DNA of 64,000 bases from an uncultured bacterium (lineage in GTDB: Bacteria > DUMJ01), in contig CALGNK010000017.1 of assembly GCA_937958695.1 (NCBI GenBank), forward strand, positions 1-64,000. Direction: 5' to 3'. A program made the position numbers and the translations under genes. The first letter of the stretch is position 1; each line of letters starts with the position of its first letter. The notes beneath the pieces were generated by a model. It searched no databases and was not told the origin of the DNA. It saw only the letters and a list, made by a program, of their open reading frames with translations. Of the stretch, positions 10,351 to 20,875 are shown piece by piece.

Positions 10351-11636
10351 CTCTTAAATATTTTATAAACTCTTTCGGCTAATTCGGATATCTTAAATCT
10401 TTCGAACCCTATTACAATACTCTCTACAGTATCATTCAAAGGTCTTATCCATTTCTCGGGAAGGTTCTTACCACCAAGTAAGACTCCCATTATAGAACCA
10501 GCAGTAGCGCCATTACAATCAGTATCGAATCCACACATAACACTTGTAGTTATTGCCTTCTCAAAGTCCCCCTCTGATAGCATAAGTCCAAGAACAACAA
10601 AACAGGCATTATTTATAGTATGAACGGGATGATAATCTCCATACTGATCCATAATTTTAGACCAAACATTCTTCCAATCCTTTTCCTTTCTGCACCAATC
10701 CATAACATTATTGATTGCTTCATAAAGTCTAGAGGTCTTTGGTATCTCTGTAAGTCCTATCTCTATTGCAGACTCAACATTATCTACAACAAATGCAGAA
10801 GAGATTGTAGAAGAAATAAACATCTCGCCATAGATGCCATTTTTAGTGTGGGATAGAACGGCATCCCTATATGCAAATTCCCCTGCCCTCTCAGGATGAC
10901 CAGGATTTACATAGCCGAAGATGTCAGCCCTTATCTGCGCTCCTATCCACTCTCTATAAGGATTCATAAACATAGCGGTCTCAGGGGGCTTTATTCCATT
11001 AACCAGATTCCTATAGGCAATCCTCTCCGCAGTATAGACAAGTAGGTATGGAAGATGTGTAAGCCACTCATTTGCTATATCATTGGTAGTAAATGAATCA
11101 CCATAAGTCTCTAAGATATGTAGACCAAGGATCGTATAATCTATATCATCATCTCTAACCATCCTATCTATGTTTCCGGCTGTCCAACTCTTTACCTGTT
11201 TTATCCTTTTAAATGGTTCTTCATTAGATTCTAGATATGGGAAATAGTAATCTAGCTTCTCTATACCAGCGATATCTAAATACTCTTCTATATCTTTTCT
11301 CTTCCAGCCTTCGACTGGTTTTCCTAAGAGACAACCAGCACATCTACCAAGAATACCACCTAGAATCTTATCTTTTATAGTATCTTCAGATATATGGATA
11401 TCTAATCTTCTTGGTCCATCTGGTCTATATCTTTTTATCCCCTCTAGATCTGAAGGTTCTGTATAGAGAAAATTCTCAGATGGCTTTAGGCTTAAAAGTT
11501 CCTTGTAGAGGTTCAAAATAATGTCTTCTGTAAGGAGATTGGGGTCAAAATTCTTGAAAAAAGAAACATCACAGCCTTCTTCTTCTTTTTCTTTCATTTC
11601 ATCTACAAAAAGCCTTCTCATTTCATTTATATCCAT
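10347..11636 (-). CDS. ADP-ribosylglycohydrolase-family protein
   Basis: 429 aa, longer than DraG/ARH3-type proteins because of an N-terminal extension of about 85 residues. The family core starts at ILGGILGRCAGCLLGKPVEGW. Metal-binding motifs are visible in RDDDIDYTILG and GFDTDCNGATAGSIMGVLLG. Family members remove ADP-ribose from proteins or hydrolyse related N-glycosidic bonds. No ADP-ribosyltransferase is adjacent. Its place between a sugar-isomerase-like protein and the reductoisomerase homologue suggests a metabolic (ribosyl compound) role rather than protein de-modification; this is inference. Confidence 0.82.
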   Translation of the reverse strand: MDINEMRRLFVDEMKEKEEEGCDVSFFKNFDPNLLTEDIILNLYKELLSLKPSENFLYTEPSDLEGIKRYRPDGPRRLDIHISEDTIKDKILGGILGRCAGCLLGKPVEGWKRKDIEEYLDIAGIEKLDYYFPYLESNEEPFKRIKQVKSWTAGNIDRMVRDDDIDYTILGLHILETYGDSFTTNDIANEWLTHLPYLLVYTAERIAYRNLVNGIKPPETAMFMNPYREWIGAQIRADIFGYVNPGHPERAGEFAYRDAVLSHTKNGIYGEMFISSTISSAFVVDNVESAIEIGLTEIPKTSRLYEAINNVMDWCRKEKDWKNVWSKIMDQYGDYHPVHTINNACFVVLGLMLSEGDFEKAITTSVMCGFDTDCNGATAGSIMGVLLGGKNLPEKWIRPLNDTVESIVIGFERFKISELAERVYKIFKR

Positions 11637-11646
11637 AATTAACCCC

Positions 11647-12432
11647 TTACATCAAGGATTTTAAAAACTTAGCTGTCTTTGGAAGCAGTTCATCTGGGTC
11701 ACCCGGAATCCCACATTCTAATGTCATATAACCAGAGTATCCTTTCTCTTTTAAAACCTTAAAGGAGCTTGCAAAATCTGTATGTCCCATACCTGGAAGG
11801 AGCCTATTACTATCAGCTAGATGAATATGGGCTATAAGATCAATATTATTAGAGAGAGATTGAGGGATATTAGCCTCTTCTATATTCATGTGGAAAAAGT
11901 CCGCCATTATCTTTAATCCTTTTCTATGAGTAGCATTTAATATCTCCTTAGCATCGTTTAGAGTTTTTACAAAATGGGTTTCATATCTATTTAAAGGCTC
12001 TAATAAAATATATGTACCTTGAGAATATGCATATTCACCTAGTTCATTTAAGAGCTCAACGAGTAGTTTCTTTTCTAGCTCTAATACGTTCATAATAGGG
12101 GTAAGATCAGGCAGTTTAGGTGGACCAAAGATGGGAACTACAACTAGTCCTACAGCTTGTAAGTCAGCACATAAGGAGAGTAACTCTTTTATATCTCTAA
12201 TAGCCTTACCTCTTTCATCTTTATCGGGGTCAAGTAAACATCCACCATAACCAGAACAGATTGTGCTTACCTTTAAATCTCTACCCTTAAGTGCTATTTT
12301 CACCTCATCAATTCGCTCTTTCAAATTATTTCCCCAAAGCTCTATACCTTCAAATCCGAAGGATTCTAACTTTTCTACCTTTTCTTTAAGGTTAGAACCT
12401 TTAACCAGGTTCTCTTGACAGGAAAGCTTCAT
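11647..12432 (-). CDS. Sugar phosphate isomerase/epimerase-like TIM-barrel protein
   Basis: 261 aa of the AP endonuclease 2/xylose isomerase-like TIM-barrel family. It has the expected metal ligands in order: Glu in LLEPLNRYE, Asp in IMADFFHMN, His in HIHLADSNR and Glu in MTLECGI, with the GMGHTDF loop. It probably isomerises or epimerises a ketose, hydroxypyruvate-like compound or inositol derivative. The ADP-ribosylglycohydrolase gene starts 10 bp downstream. It may be part of a small pathway with that protein and the IlvC homologue. Confidence 0.82.
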   Translation of the reverse strand: MKLSCQENLVKGSNLKEKVEKLESFGFEGIELWGNNLKERIDEVKIALKGRDLKVSTICSGYGGCLLDPDKDERGKAIRDIKELLSLCADLQAVGLVVVPIFGPPKLPDLTPIMNVLELEKKLLVELLNELGEYAYSQGTYILLEPLNRYETHFVKTLNDAKEILNATHRKGLKIMADFFHMNIEEANIPQSLSNNIDLIAHIHLADSNRLLPGMGHTDFASSFKVLKEKGYSGYMTLECGIPGDPDELLPKTAKFLKSLM

Positions 12433-12457
12433 TTATACACCTCCCCAATATAGTTTT

Positions 12458-13816
12458 TTAGTTTCTATAACTAGTAAGAGGAGGAGGTATCCTTCCTCCA
12501 CGTTTAAAGATATCTATACATGGTGTACTATTAACACTTATAATAGGTGCCCTACCTAAAAGACCTCCAAGTTCTACCCATTCCCCAGGTTTTCCTCCAG
12601 GGACAGGGAGTATTCTTACCGCTGTGGTCTTATTATGCATAACACCTATAGCCATCTCGTCAAGTATAATTCCCATAAGTGTATATGGAGAGATATCTCC
12701 AGGTATTGGAATCATATCAAGCCCAACAGAACACACATTTGTAAGTGACTCTAATTTCTCTAAAGTAAGGACACCCTTGCCAACCGCTTCAGCTATCCCC
12801 TTATCTTCGCTTACAGGAACAAATGTTCCACTCAAGCCTCCAACAGATGAAGAAGCCATTAAGCATCCCTTCTTTAGCGCATCGTTTAGAAGAAATAAAA
12901 GCCCGGTAGTACCTGGAGCCCCAAAGGTTTCGACGCCTATCCTTTCTATAATCCTGGCTACACTGTCTCCTTCTTCAGGAGTCGGAGCAAGCGAGATATC
13001 TACACTTACAGAATTTATTCCTAGTCTACTTGCAATCTCCTTACCTATAAATTCACCAGATCTTGTTATCTTAAACGAAACCCTCTTTATCTCTTCTACA
13101 ATAGATAGGATATCAGCGTCTTTTGGAAGTCTCTCTATAGCAGACCTTATAGTTCCAGGACCACTTATGCCAACATTTATAACCCTTTCTCCTCTCTTTA
13201 TACCATGGAAGGCTCCTGCCATAAAAGGATTATCACCTGGAGGATTACAAAGGACGATCAATTTGGCACATACGATAGGTCTAGCCTTTATTCTAGCAGT
13301 TTCTAGTATTACATAACTAGACTCTCTTATGGCATCTAGATTTATACCCGCCTTCGTTGTAGCAGTAACGATAGATGCGCAGAGCCTTTCTGTCTCATTT
13401 AGGATTATAGGAATCGATTTTAAAAAGACTTTATCCGTAGAGGAAACTTCATATTCCAAAAAGCAGGTGTACCCCCCAATAAAATCTAACCCCACATCTA
13501 AGGCAAGTTTATCTAGCTCTTTAGCAAGGTGTATATAATCTTCTACATCTAGACTAGATATGAGTAGAGAAGCAGGTGTTATAGCAATTCTCTTATTCAC
13601 TATAGGTATTCCATACTCTAGTTCTACTCTTTTTATAGTATCCAAAAAGCCTTCTGTAGCATTTAGTAGCTTCTCTCGTAGGCGCTTAATAGTTTCATCT
13701 ACGCTGTCTCTTCTACAGTCTAACAGGTCAACGCCAAGTGTAACAGTTCTTATATCTAGATGCTCTATCTGTATCATCCTAATTGTTTCTAGTATCTCTT
13801 CGGTAGTAAATATCAT
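12458..13816 (-). CDS. UPF0210/DUF711 (PFL-like) family protein
   Basis: 452 aa, the usual length of this family. It begins with TTEEILETIRMIQIEHLDIRTVTLGVDLLDC and has the conserved blocks NPFMAGAFHGI and VSVDISLAPTPEEGDSVARI. The biochemical role is not established; the fold is related to pyruvate formate-lyase-type barrels. It lies 3 bp downstream of the small ACT-domain gene, a pairing seen widely in Clostridia and other bacteria, so the ACT protein is probably its regulatory partner. Long plus-strand frames inside it are shadows. Confidence 0.9.
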   Translation of the reverse strand: MIFTTEEILETIRMIQIEHLDIRTVTLGVDLLDCRRDSVDETIKRLREKLLNATEGFLDTIKRVELEYGIPIVNKRIAITPASLLISSLDVEDYIHLAKELDKLALDVGLDFIGGYTCFLEYEVSSTDKVFLKSIPIILNETERLCASIVTATTKAGINLDAIRESSYVILETARIKARPIVCAKLIVLCNPPGDNPFMAGAFHGIKRGERVINVGISGPGTIRSAIERLPKDADILSIVEEIKRVSFKITRSGEFIGKEIASRLGINSVSVDISLAPTPEEGDSVARIIERIGVETFGAPGTTGLLFLLNDALKKGCLMASSSVGGLSGTFVPVSEDKGIAEAVGKGVLTLEKLESLTNVCSVGLDMIPIPGDISPYTLMGIILDEMAIGVMHNKTTAVRILPVPGGKPGEWVELGGLLGRAPIISVNSTPCIDIFKRGGRIPPPLTSYRN

Positions 13817-13819
13817 ACC

Positions 13820-14089
13820 CTATATCCTATGCATGACCCTAAAGATCTCTTCTCTTTCAAAAGAGACCTTTACTTTGAGTCTTTCTCCTTCCTCTAAGAG
13901 CTTCTCTACCAGGGGAGTAATATCTTCTAGTTTAGTTATATCTACTAATAGAGCCATTACAAAAATGTCACCCATAATAGTTTGTGTTATGTCTAATATG
14001 TTAACTCCAAAATTAGCCAATACAGAGCTTATACCTGCCACTATACCTGTATGGTCTATCCCTGTTACCGTAATTATTGCCCTCTTCAA
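13820..14089 (-). CDS. Single ACT-domain protein (UPF0237)
   Basis: 89 aa that make a single ACT domain: KRAIITVTGIDHTGIVAGISSVLANFGVNILDITQTIMGDIFVMALLVDI. ACT domains bind amino acids and modulate enzymes. It follows lysC directly (the start is adjacent to the lysC stop) and precedes UPF0210. The GIDHTGIVAG loop is the usual ligand-binding turn. The effector is unknown; a product of the aspartate pathway is a reasonable guess. Confidence 0.92.
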   Translation of the reverse strand: MKRAIITVTGIDHTGIVAGISSVLANFGVNILDITQTIMGDIFVMALLVDITKLEDITPLVEKLLEEGERLKVKVSFEREEIFRVMHRI

Positions 14090-15304
14090 TTATTCCTCTC
14101 CAAGACCAAATCCGTCGTGTAGAACAATTACAGCCCTTTCTACGTCATCCTCGTTTATTATACATCCAATCTTTATCTCTGATGTGGATATCATATCTAT
14201 ATTTATACCTGCTTCACCTAAAAGCCCAAACATCTTTGCTGCTATCCCAGGGGTGCTTTGTATCCCAACACCAACAATGGATACCTTACCAACTTTCTTA
14301 TTGCAAGATACTTCTCTTATGCCTAGCTCTCTCTTTACATTTTCTAATATCTCTAATGCCCTATCCACATCGTCTATGGGGATTGTAAATGATATATCTG
14401 TATAACCAGACTCACTGGCATTTTGAATAATGTCATCCACATTTATACCAACGTCTCCTAACGGCTTAAATATCTTGTGGGCTATCCCTGGTTTATCTAG
14501 GACATGTTTCAATGTTATCTTTGCTATATCTTTCCTATGAGCAATACCTCTAACTCTGCTTACTGGTTCCATCTCATTTACCTCCTGTATAATAGTTCCT
14601 GGCTCATCCTCAAAGGAAGATTTTACCTCTATCTTCATATTGTAGATCCACCCTAATTCTACTGCTCTATTATGCATAACTCTAGCTCCTTGGCTGGCAA
14701 GTTCTAACATTTCTTCATAAGAAATTACATCGAGTTTTTTTGCATTTTTCACTATCCTAGGGTCTGCGGTATATATGCCTTTTACATCGGTAAATATCTC
14801 TGTTTTTTCTACCTCTAAAGCTATTCCAAGGGCAACAGCGGTTGTATCAGAACCTCCTCTTCCTAAGGTTGTTATATCGTTCTGATCACATATCCCTTGA
14901 AAACCAGCCACAACTACAATTTTACCTTTCTTCAATTCTTCTTTTATCCTTGTTGGGTCAACGGACTTTATCCTAGCCCTACCAGCGTTTTCATCTGTAT
15001 ATATACCTGCCTGCCATCCAGTTAGAGAAATAGCAGGTATACCTATGTCCTCCAAAGCCATAGCCATAAGTGCTCCTGAAATCTGTTCTCCGGTTGACAT
15101 AAGGGCATCCAATTCTCTAGGAGAAGGTCTTTTAGAAATCTTTTTAGCTAGATCTATCAATTCATCTGTTGTATCACCCATAGCGGAGACTACTACAACA
15201 AGATCATTCCCCGCTTCTTTTAATCTTGCCAACTTCTTAGCGATATTCTTTATCCTGTCTATCGTTCCTACAGAGCTTCCTCCATACTTATGAACTAGAA
15301 GCAT
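14090..15304 (-). CDS. lysC: Aspartate kinase
   Basis: 404 aa monofunctional aspartokinase, the first step of Lys/Thr/Met synthesis. The N-terminal kinase domain has HKYGGSSVG, STGEQISGALMAMALE, GRGGSDTTAVALG and FTDVKGIYTADPR. Two C-terminal ACT domains (KPGIAHKIFKPLGDVGINVDDI and STPGIAAKMFGLLGEAGINIDMIST) predict feedback inhibition by Lys and/or Thr. It lies 10 bp after asd in the aspartate-family operon. Confidence 0.95.
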   Translation of the reverse strand: MLLVHKYGGSSVGTIDRIKNIAKKLARLKEAGNDLVVVVSAMGDTTDELIDLAKKISKRPSPRELDALMSTGEQISGALMAMALEDIGIPAISLTGWQAGIYTDENAGRARIKSVDPTRIKEELKKGKIVVVAGFQGICDQNDITTLGRGGSDTTAVALGIALEVEKTEIFTDVKGIYTADPRIVKNAKKLDVISYEEMLELASQGARVMHNRAVELGWIYNMKIEVKSSFEDEPGTIIQEVNEMEPVSRVRGIAHRKDIAKITLKHVLDKPGIAHKIFKPLGDVGINVDDIIQNASESGYTDISFTIPIDDVDRALEILENVKRELGIREVSCNKKVGKVSIVGVGIQSTPGIAAKMFGLLGEAGINIDMISTSEIKIGCIINEDDVERAVIVLHDGFGLGEE

Positions 15305-15313
15305 ATCTTCCTC

Positions 15314-16321
15314 CTAAATTAGGCCTAATTTAATAAGAGATTCTGCTATCTGGACAGCATTTAACGCTGCTCCTTTTCTAATATTATCAGCAACTATCCA
15401 CATAGCTATACCATTCTCTACCGACTCATCTTTTCTTATCCTCCCTACAAATACTTCATCCTTACCCTCTGCCATTATAGGCATAGGATAAACAGCATCC
15501 TCCGGCTTATCTACAACGACTACACCTGGAGCATTACTTAAGATCTCTCTTACCTCTTCTGGAGTTATAGGTAACTCTGTCTCTATATTTACACTCTCAG
15601 AGTGAGCCTTAAATACTGGAACCCTGACTGTGGTAGCACAGACCTTTATAGAGTGGTCATCTAGGATCTTTCTTGTCTCATTTACCATCTTCATCTCTTC
15701 TTTGGAGAAGCCATTAGGGTAGAAGATATCTATGTGTGGCAGTAGATTAAACGCTATCTGATGAGGATAGATTTTTGGAGATATAGGCTTTCCCTCAAGG
15801 ATATTCTTTGTCTCTTCCCAAAGTTCTTCTACAGCTTCTCTTCCTGTGCCGGAGACAGACTGATATGTGGATACAACAATTCTCTTTATCTTAAATCTCT
15901 TATGCAGTGGAGCTAATGCTACTACCATCTGAATAGTGGAACAGTTAGGATTAGCTATAATGCCTTTATGCTCTCTTAACTTCTCTTCGTTTACCTCTGG
16001 GACAACAAGAGGCACATCTGGTTCCATCCTAAAGGCATTACTGTTATCTATAACTACCGCTCCAGCTTTCACCGCTGATGGAGCAAGTTCTTTACTCCCC
16101 TTTTCTCCGGCAGAGAAAAGAGCAATCTGAACCCCCTCAAAGCTGTTAGGTGTGGCTTCTTCTACTACTATATCTTGCCCCTTAAATCTAACTACAGTCC
16201 CTTGAGACCTGCTTGTAGCTAAAAGCCTTAGAGACTTAACTGGGAAATTTCTGGTTTCAAGTATAGAGACCATCTCTCTACCTACTAAACCGGTAGCTCC
16301 TACTACCGCTACATTATACAT
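15314..16321 (-). CDS. asd: Aspartate-semialdehyde dehydrogenase
   Basis: 335 aa. It reduces aspartyl phosphate to the semialdehyde. The Rossmann motif GATGLVG is at 8-14, the catalytic Cys127 is in ANPNCSTIQM, the SVSGTGREAVEEL loop is present, and substrate-binding residues are in STYQSVSGTG and the His of FKAHSESV. Length fits the Gram-positive/archaeal-type short Asd. The start overlaps the thrB end by 13 bp. Confidence 0.95.
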   Translation of the reverse strand: MYNVAVVGATGLVGREMVSILETRNFPVKSLRLLATSRSQGTVVRFKGQDIVVEEATPNSFEGVQIALFSAGEKGSKELAPSAVKAGAVVIDNSNAFRMEPDVPLVVPEVNEEKLREHKGIIANPNCSTIQMVVALAPLHKRFKIKRIVVSTYQSVSGTGREAVEELWEETKNILEGKPISPKIYPHQIAFNLLPHIDIFYPNGFSKEEMKMVNETRKILDDHSIKVCATTVRVPVFKAHSESVNIETELPITPEEVREILSNAPGVVVVDKPEDAVYPMPIMAEGKDEVFVGRIRKDESVENGIAMWIVADNIRKGAALNAVQIAESLIKLGLI

Positions 16322-17232
16322 TCTTTCACCTCCAATAAAGCACCTTCGTTATCTATCTCTAGGTCAAAGATCTTAGATTCAATATTGTTTTTAAGGAGAA
16401 TTAACTCTATATCTTCCTTTAACTGCTTTACTTTATCTATCTTACTAAGAACGGCCATAGATGGTCCAGATCCACTTATCACAACACCTAAGGCACCTCT
16501 AGATATAACCTCTTCCTTTATCTTCTTATAGTTTGGTATATACTTTGCCCTATATGGTTCATGAAGTTCATCTTCTAGTATTAATGGTAAGTCATTTAAG
16601 TCTTTAGTCAATAGAGAATTTATAAATATTCCCATCTTAGCTAGTCCTCTAATTGTTACATCAAGAGGGACACAATCTGGTATTAATTTTCTTGATGGCT
16701 CTGTCTTAACATTAAACTGAGGCACTGCTACTATAACAGCTATCTCCTCTGGGAAAGGTATTTTCTTAACAAGAATCTCCCCATTATTTACAAGAGAGAT
16801 TGTGCAACCTCCAAACATTGCAGGGGTTACATTATCAGGATGTCCTTCAAGTTCTACAGCATATCTTAGTAGAGTTTCTTTAGAGAGATTCTTGCCAGTA
16901 AGTGTATTTCCTACCATCAACCCTGCTACTATCGCAGAGGCACTGCTACCTAATCCTCTACATAATGGGATATTGCTAAAAATCTTTATGGCTAGATGAG
17001 GGATGGGTAGATTATACAATCTATAAAAGTATTCTATAGCCTTTATAAAACTATTATTCTCTCTCTTAATAAGCTCTTCTCTACCTTCTCCTACTATTTC
17101 TATAGTATCTGGAGTATCTGGTTCTGTTACTCTTACTTCAAATATATTGTATAGCTTTAAAGCTAATCCCAAAGTATCAAATCCAACCCCTAGATTTGCA
17201 GTAGTAGCAGGAACTTTAGAAACTAACATCAT
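16309..17232 (-). CDS. thrB: Homoserine kinase
   Basis: 307 aa GHMP kinase. It phosphorylates homoserine for threonine synthesis. [15 protein letters not shown] is the N-terminal substrate block, [16 protein letters not shown] is the ATP-binding GHMP loop, and [14 protein letters not shown] is the C-terminal motif. Two adjacent ATGs are possible starts (17232 and 17229); the first makes an ATGA overlap with thrC. Confidence 0.94.
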   Translation of the reverse strand: MMLVSKVPATTANLGVGFDTLGLALKLYNIFEVRVTEPDTPDTIEIVGEGREELIKRENNSFIKAIEYFYRLYNLPIPHLAIKIFSNIPLCRGLGSSASAIVAGLMVGNTLTGKNLSKETLLRYAVELEGHPDNVTPAMFGGCTISLVNNGEILVKKIPFPEEIAVIVAVPQFNVKTEPSRKLIPDCVPLDVTIRGLAKMGIFINSLLTKDLNDLPLILEDELHEPYRAKYIPNYKKIKEEVISRGALGVVISGSGPSMAVLSKIDKVKQLKEDIELILLKNNIESKIFDLEIDNEGALLEVKECIM

Positions 17233-18272
17233 AGATAATCTGCCAACTCCTCTAAGTTAGGAGATATTACTATGGGTGGAGATGCAGTCTTTACTGCAGT
17301 ATCCGGATCCTTTAATCCATGCCCAGTAAGTACACAGGTAACTATGCTTCCCTTCTCTATCTTTTCTTCTCTCACATACTTAATCAATCCAGCTATTGAA
17401 GCAGAAGATGCCGGCTCAACAAAGATTCCTTCCATGCTGGCAACAAATTTATAGGCGTTTAGAATCTCTTCGTCAGAAACCATGTCTATAATACCACCTG
17501 AATCTCTAGCTGCGGATACTGCAGAATTCCAACTGGCAGGATTCCCTATCCTTATGGCAGTGGCTATTGTCTTTGGGTTCTCTATAGGATGACCTCTTAC
17601 TATTGGAGCGGAGCCTTCAGCCTGAAATCCCATCATCTTTGGCAGTTTCTGAACCTTACCATTCTCTTTATACTCTTTAAATCCCTTCCAGTATGCTGTA
17701 ATATTCCCAGCATTCCCTACTGGTATGAAAAGATAATCTGGAGCTTCATTCAACACATCGCATATCTCAAATGCAGCGGTCTTCTGTCCTTCTATCCGGT
17801 ATGGATTTATTGAGTTAACAATTGTAACTGGAAATCTTTTCCCTGCCTCTCTAACTAGATTTAAGGCAGAGTCGAAATTCCCCCTAACTGCTATCACCTG
17901 TGCACCATACATTAATGCTTGGGCAAGTTTACCAAGGGCTATAGCTCCTTCGGGGATAAGGACTATCGATTTTAATCCAGCTACGGCAGAATAGGCAGAA
18001 GCAGAAGCACTGGTATTTCCAGTAGAGGCACATATGACAGCTCTAGCTCCTTCTTCAACAGCCTTAGCAATAGCTACAACCATCCCTCTATCTTTAAAGG
18101 AACCTGTAGGATTCATTCCTTCATACTTTAGATATACCTTAACTCCTAATTCGTTAGATATATGACTTGCATAGATAAGTGGAGTGTTCCCTTCATAGAG
18201 TGTGATCTGAGGAGTTTTTTCATTTATGGGGAGAAATTCCCTATATTCTTTTAATACTCCACCCCATCTCAC
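17229..18272 (-). CDS. thrC: Threonine synthase
   Basis: 347 aa PLP enzyme converting O-phosphohomoserine to threonine. Lys60 in [11 protein letters not shown] is the PLP Schiff-base residue, [15 protein letters not shown] binds the phosphate, and [14 protein letters not shown] is another family block. This is the short class typical of Gram-positive bacteria and thermophiles. It has 4-bp overlaps with hom and thrB on either side. Confidence 0.95.
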   Translation of the reverse strand: MRWGGVLKEYREFLPINEKTPQITLYEGNTPLIYASHISNELGVKVYLKYEGMNPTGSFKDRGMVVAIAKAVEEGARAVICASTGNTSASASAYSAVAGLKSIVLIPEGAIALGKLAQALMYGAQVIAVRGNFDSALNLVREAGKRFPVTIVNSINPYRIEGQKTAAFEICDVLNEAPDYLFIPVGNAGNITAYWKGFKEYKENGKVQKLPKMMGFQAEGSAPIVRGHPIENPKTIATAIRIGNPASWNSAVSAARDSGGIIDMVSDEEILNAYKFVASMEGIFVEPASSASIAGLIKYVREEKIEKGSIVTCVLTGHGLKDPDTAVKTASPPIVISPNLEELADYL

Positions 18273-19570
18273 TCTTCAACAACTCCTTCTATCCTTAGCG
18301 TAGATTCAACCTTGTTTACCACATCTAATCTCTCCATCTGAGACATAGCCTGTCTGAAAGGACCCTCTTGAGCAGTATGTGTGATAATAACTAATTCTGC
18401 CTGTCCTCTTGTATCAGGAACTTCCTTCTGGACAACACTAGCTATACTTATTCCTAGATCGCCAAAGACCTTAGCTATACCAGCTAATACACCTGCCCTA
18501 TCAGGGACATTGAGTCTTATATAGTACCTTGTTTCAAGTTTTTCTATAGGTCTTATGGGTAGTTCTACTAGATTCGGTATATCAAACTGTCCACTAGATC
18601 CATCCCTTAGGGACCTTACAAGGTCACAAAGGTCAGATACTACAGCACTTGCGGTAGGTAAACTGCCAGCTCCCCTGCCATAGAGCATCATAGGTCCAAC
18701 AGCATCACCAACTAGATAGATGCCGTTATATACACCTCTTACCGCAGCTAGCATAGAAGTTCTTGGAATCATTGTAGGATGAACTCTTAATTCTAATCCA
18801 TCAGGGTGTTTTCTAGCTATAGCCAGGGATTTTATCTCATAACCAAGTTCGTGAGCATATTGAATATCTCTAATACTAATAATATCTATCCCTTCTGTAT
18901 ATATGTCTTCCGGTTTAACAAAAGCGTTAAATGCTATAGAGGAGAGTATGGTTATCTTGTAAGCGGAGTCTATCCCTTTAACATCATTAGCAGGATTTGG
19001 TTCGGCATAGCCTAGCCTCTGAGCCATAGCTAGAGCAGTTTCAAAGTCTTCTCCAACCTCTGACATTCTAGTTAAGATATAATTACTTGTTCCATTAAGA
19101 ATTGCCCTAATCTCTTGGATACTATTGGCAACTAAGTCTTCTCTTAGAACCCTTATAATAGGTATCCCAGCTCCGACACTTGCTTCAAAGTATATCTTTA
19201 CACCCTTAGACCTTGCCATCTGAAAGAGTTTAAGACCATAAGAGGCGATAACATCCTTGTTAGCTGTTACAACATGTTTTCCTGCTTCTATAGCCTTACT
19301 GATAATTTTAAAGCCCTCTTCTTTACCACCAGCAACTTCTATAATTACATCGATATCTGGAGAGTTGATAATATCTTCGACATCCTGAGTAAGTAATTCA
19401 GGCGGAACCTTAACCTGTCTCTCCTTTTTTATATCTCTTACACCTATCCTCTTTATATCTAGGATATTCCATGGGAAAGCCCTAACTTCTGCTTTCTTCT
19501 TTTCTAATACTCTCCAGACACCACTACCTACATTACCAAGACCAATCATCCCTATATTTATATTTTTCAT
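18269..19570 (-). CDS. hom: Homoserine dehydrogenase with C-terminal ACT domain
   Basis: 433 aa. The Rossmann fingerprint [10 protein letters not shown] is near residue 11. [11 protein letters not shown] and [19 protein letters not shown] are the catalytic/substrate blocks. The ACT domain at the C-terminus ([14 protein letters not shown]-type, from about residue 350) predicts threonine feedback. It reduces aspartate semialdehyde to homoserine. It is coupled to lysA upstream and thrC downstream by 4-bp overlaps. Confidence 0.95.
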   Translation of the reverse strand: MKNINIGMIGLGNVGSGVWRVLEKKKAEVRAFPWNILDIKRIGVRDIKKERQVKVPPELLTQDVEDIINSPDIDVIIEVAGGKEEGFKIISKAIEAGKHVVTANKDVIASYGLKLFQMARSKGVKIYFEASVGAGIPIIRVLREDLVANSIQEIRAILNGTSNYILTRMSEVGEDFETALAMAQRLGYAEPNPANDVKGIDSAYKITILSSIAFNAFVKPEDIYTEGIDIISIRDIQYAHELGYEIKSLAIARKHPDGLELRVHPTMIPRTSMLAAVRGVYNGIYLVGDAVGPMMLYGRGAGSLPTASAVVSDLCDLVRSLRDGSSGQFDIPNLVELPIRPIEKLETRYYIRLNVPDRAGVLAGIAKVFGDLGISIASVVQKEVPDTRGQAELVIITHTAQEGPFRQAMSQMERLDVVNKVESTLRIEGVVEE

Positions 19571-20874
19571 CTTTGCAACCTCACTAAATCTATATATTTT
19601 TCTCTTTCTACCCAGACCTCTTCTTTCCCATTATTTACACCTATCACAATAGGCCTGGGACACATATTATAATTGCTAGACATAGAATAGTTATAAGCTC
19701 CTGTAGCGGAGATAACAAGAATATCTCCATTTTCTACCTTGGGAAGAGAAGCCTTATCTATTAGTATATCTCCAGATTCACAGAACCTTCCAGCTATAGT
19801 GACTGTTTCTGCCTTAGGCTTATTCATCTTGTTAGCCAAAAATGCAGTGTATTCTGCCTGATATAGCATTGGTCTAGGATTATCTGCCATTCCACCATCA
19901 ACACTTACATATTTTCTAATCCCAGGTATCTCTTTTATCGTTCCAACTGTATATAGAGTAATTCCAGCATTACCAACTATATACCTTCCAGGCTCAAGAA
20001 TAATGGTGGGATGCTTAATACCTTCTCTACTGCAGACTTCTCCTATAGGGTCTGCAACAGAGACCGCCATTTCCTTTGGGGTAGGAGGATCATCGTCTGG
20101 TTTATAGGCTATACCTAAACCACCACCTAGGTCTAGTTCTTCTACAGAAAGATCCCACTCCTTAGTAAAGATAACAATCTGTTCAGCCATTATTTCAGCA
20201 GCCATTCTAAAGAACTTTGTATCGAATATCTGAGAGCCTATGTGACAGTGTAGCCCTTTAAAGTTTAAAAAGGCATCTGTCTTAATAAGTTCAATTGCAG
20301 TTTTTAGATCTTTACTGTTAAGTTGAAAACCAAACTTAGAGTCCACCTTACCTGTACTTATGTAGCTATGTGTATGAGGATCAACTCCAGGGGTAAGCCT
20401 AAGTAGGATATTTACAGGCCTTCTCTTAACTAGAGATGTTAAAAGTCTTAACTCATCAAGGTTATCAACTACTATATTCCCTACTCCAACTTCTAAGGCG
20501 AACTTTAGTTCTTCTATAGTCTTATTATTTCCGTGAAAATATACATTCTCCATGGGGAAATTAGACTCTTTGGCTATAAATATCTCTCCACCCGAAACAA
20601 CATCTAATCCTAAACCCTCTTCGGCAAGAATTCTTGTTATCTTTTTTATCAAGAATGCCTTTCCTGCATATAAGACTTTAGACTTAGGATATGCTTCCTT
20701 AAGACTAGAGAGAAACTCCCTCATCCTATTTCTAAGCGTCATCTCATCGTAGAGATATATGGGGGTTCCATATTTTTTCACTAATTCTACAGTATCTACC
20801 CCACCTATCTCTAGATGGCCTAGACTATTTATCTCTGCTGTATCTGGTAATAATCTATTCTTAGGAATCTCCAT
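19567..20874 (-). CDS. lysA: Diaminopimelate decarboxylase
   Basis: 435 aa fold-III PLP decarboxylase making lysine from meso-diaminopimelate. Lys72 in YAGKAF binds PLP. HCHIGSQI, the glycine-rich DLGGGLGI, EPGRYIVGNAG and FCESGDIL are family signatures. No other dap genes are in the window, so diaminopimelate must be made from genes elsewhere. It lies one base after ilvE. Confidence 0.95.
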   Translation of the reverse strand: MEIPKNRLLPDTAEINSLGHLEIGGVDTVELVKKYGTPIYLYDEMTLRNRMREFLSSLKEAYPKSKVLYAGKAFLIKKITRILAEEGLGLDVVSGGEIFIAKESNFPMENVYFHGNNKTIEELKFALEVGVGNIVVDNLDELRLLTSLVKRRPVNILLRLTPGVDPHTHSYISTGKVDSKFGFQLNSKDLKTAIELIKTDAFLNFKGLHCHIGSQIFDTKFFRMAAEIMAEQIVIFTKEWDLSVEELDLGGGLGIAYKPDDDPPTPKEMAVSVADPIGEVCSREGIKHPTIILEPGRYIVGNAGITLYTVGTIKEIPGIRKYVSVDGGMADNPRPMLYQAEYTAFLANKMNKPKAETVTIAGRFCESGDILIDKASLPKVENGDILVISATGAYNYSMSSNYNMCPRPIVIGVNNGKEEVWVEREKYIDLVRLQR

Positions 20875-20875
20875 A

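Noticed and set aside
12624-14405. Long plus-strand frames opposite UPF0210, the ACT gene and lysC (230, 69 and 281 aa)
   Set aside because: They mirror well-conserved minus-strand genes; their sequences are Ser/Ile/Leu-rich without motifs, and no ribosome sites or promoters accompany them.
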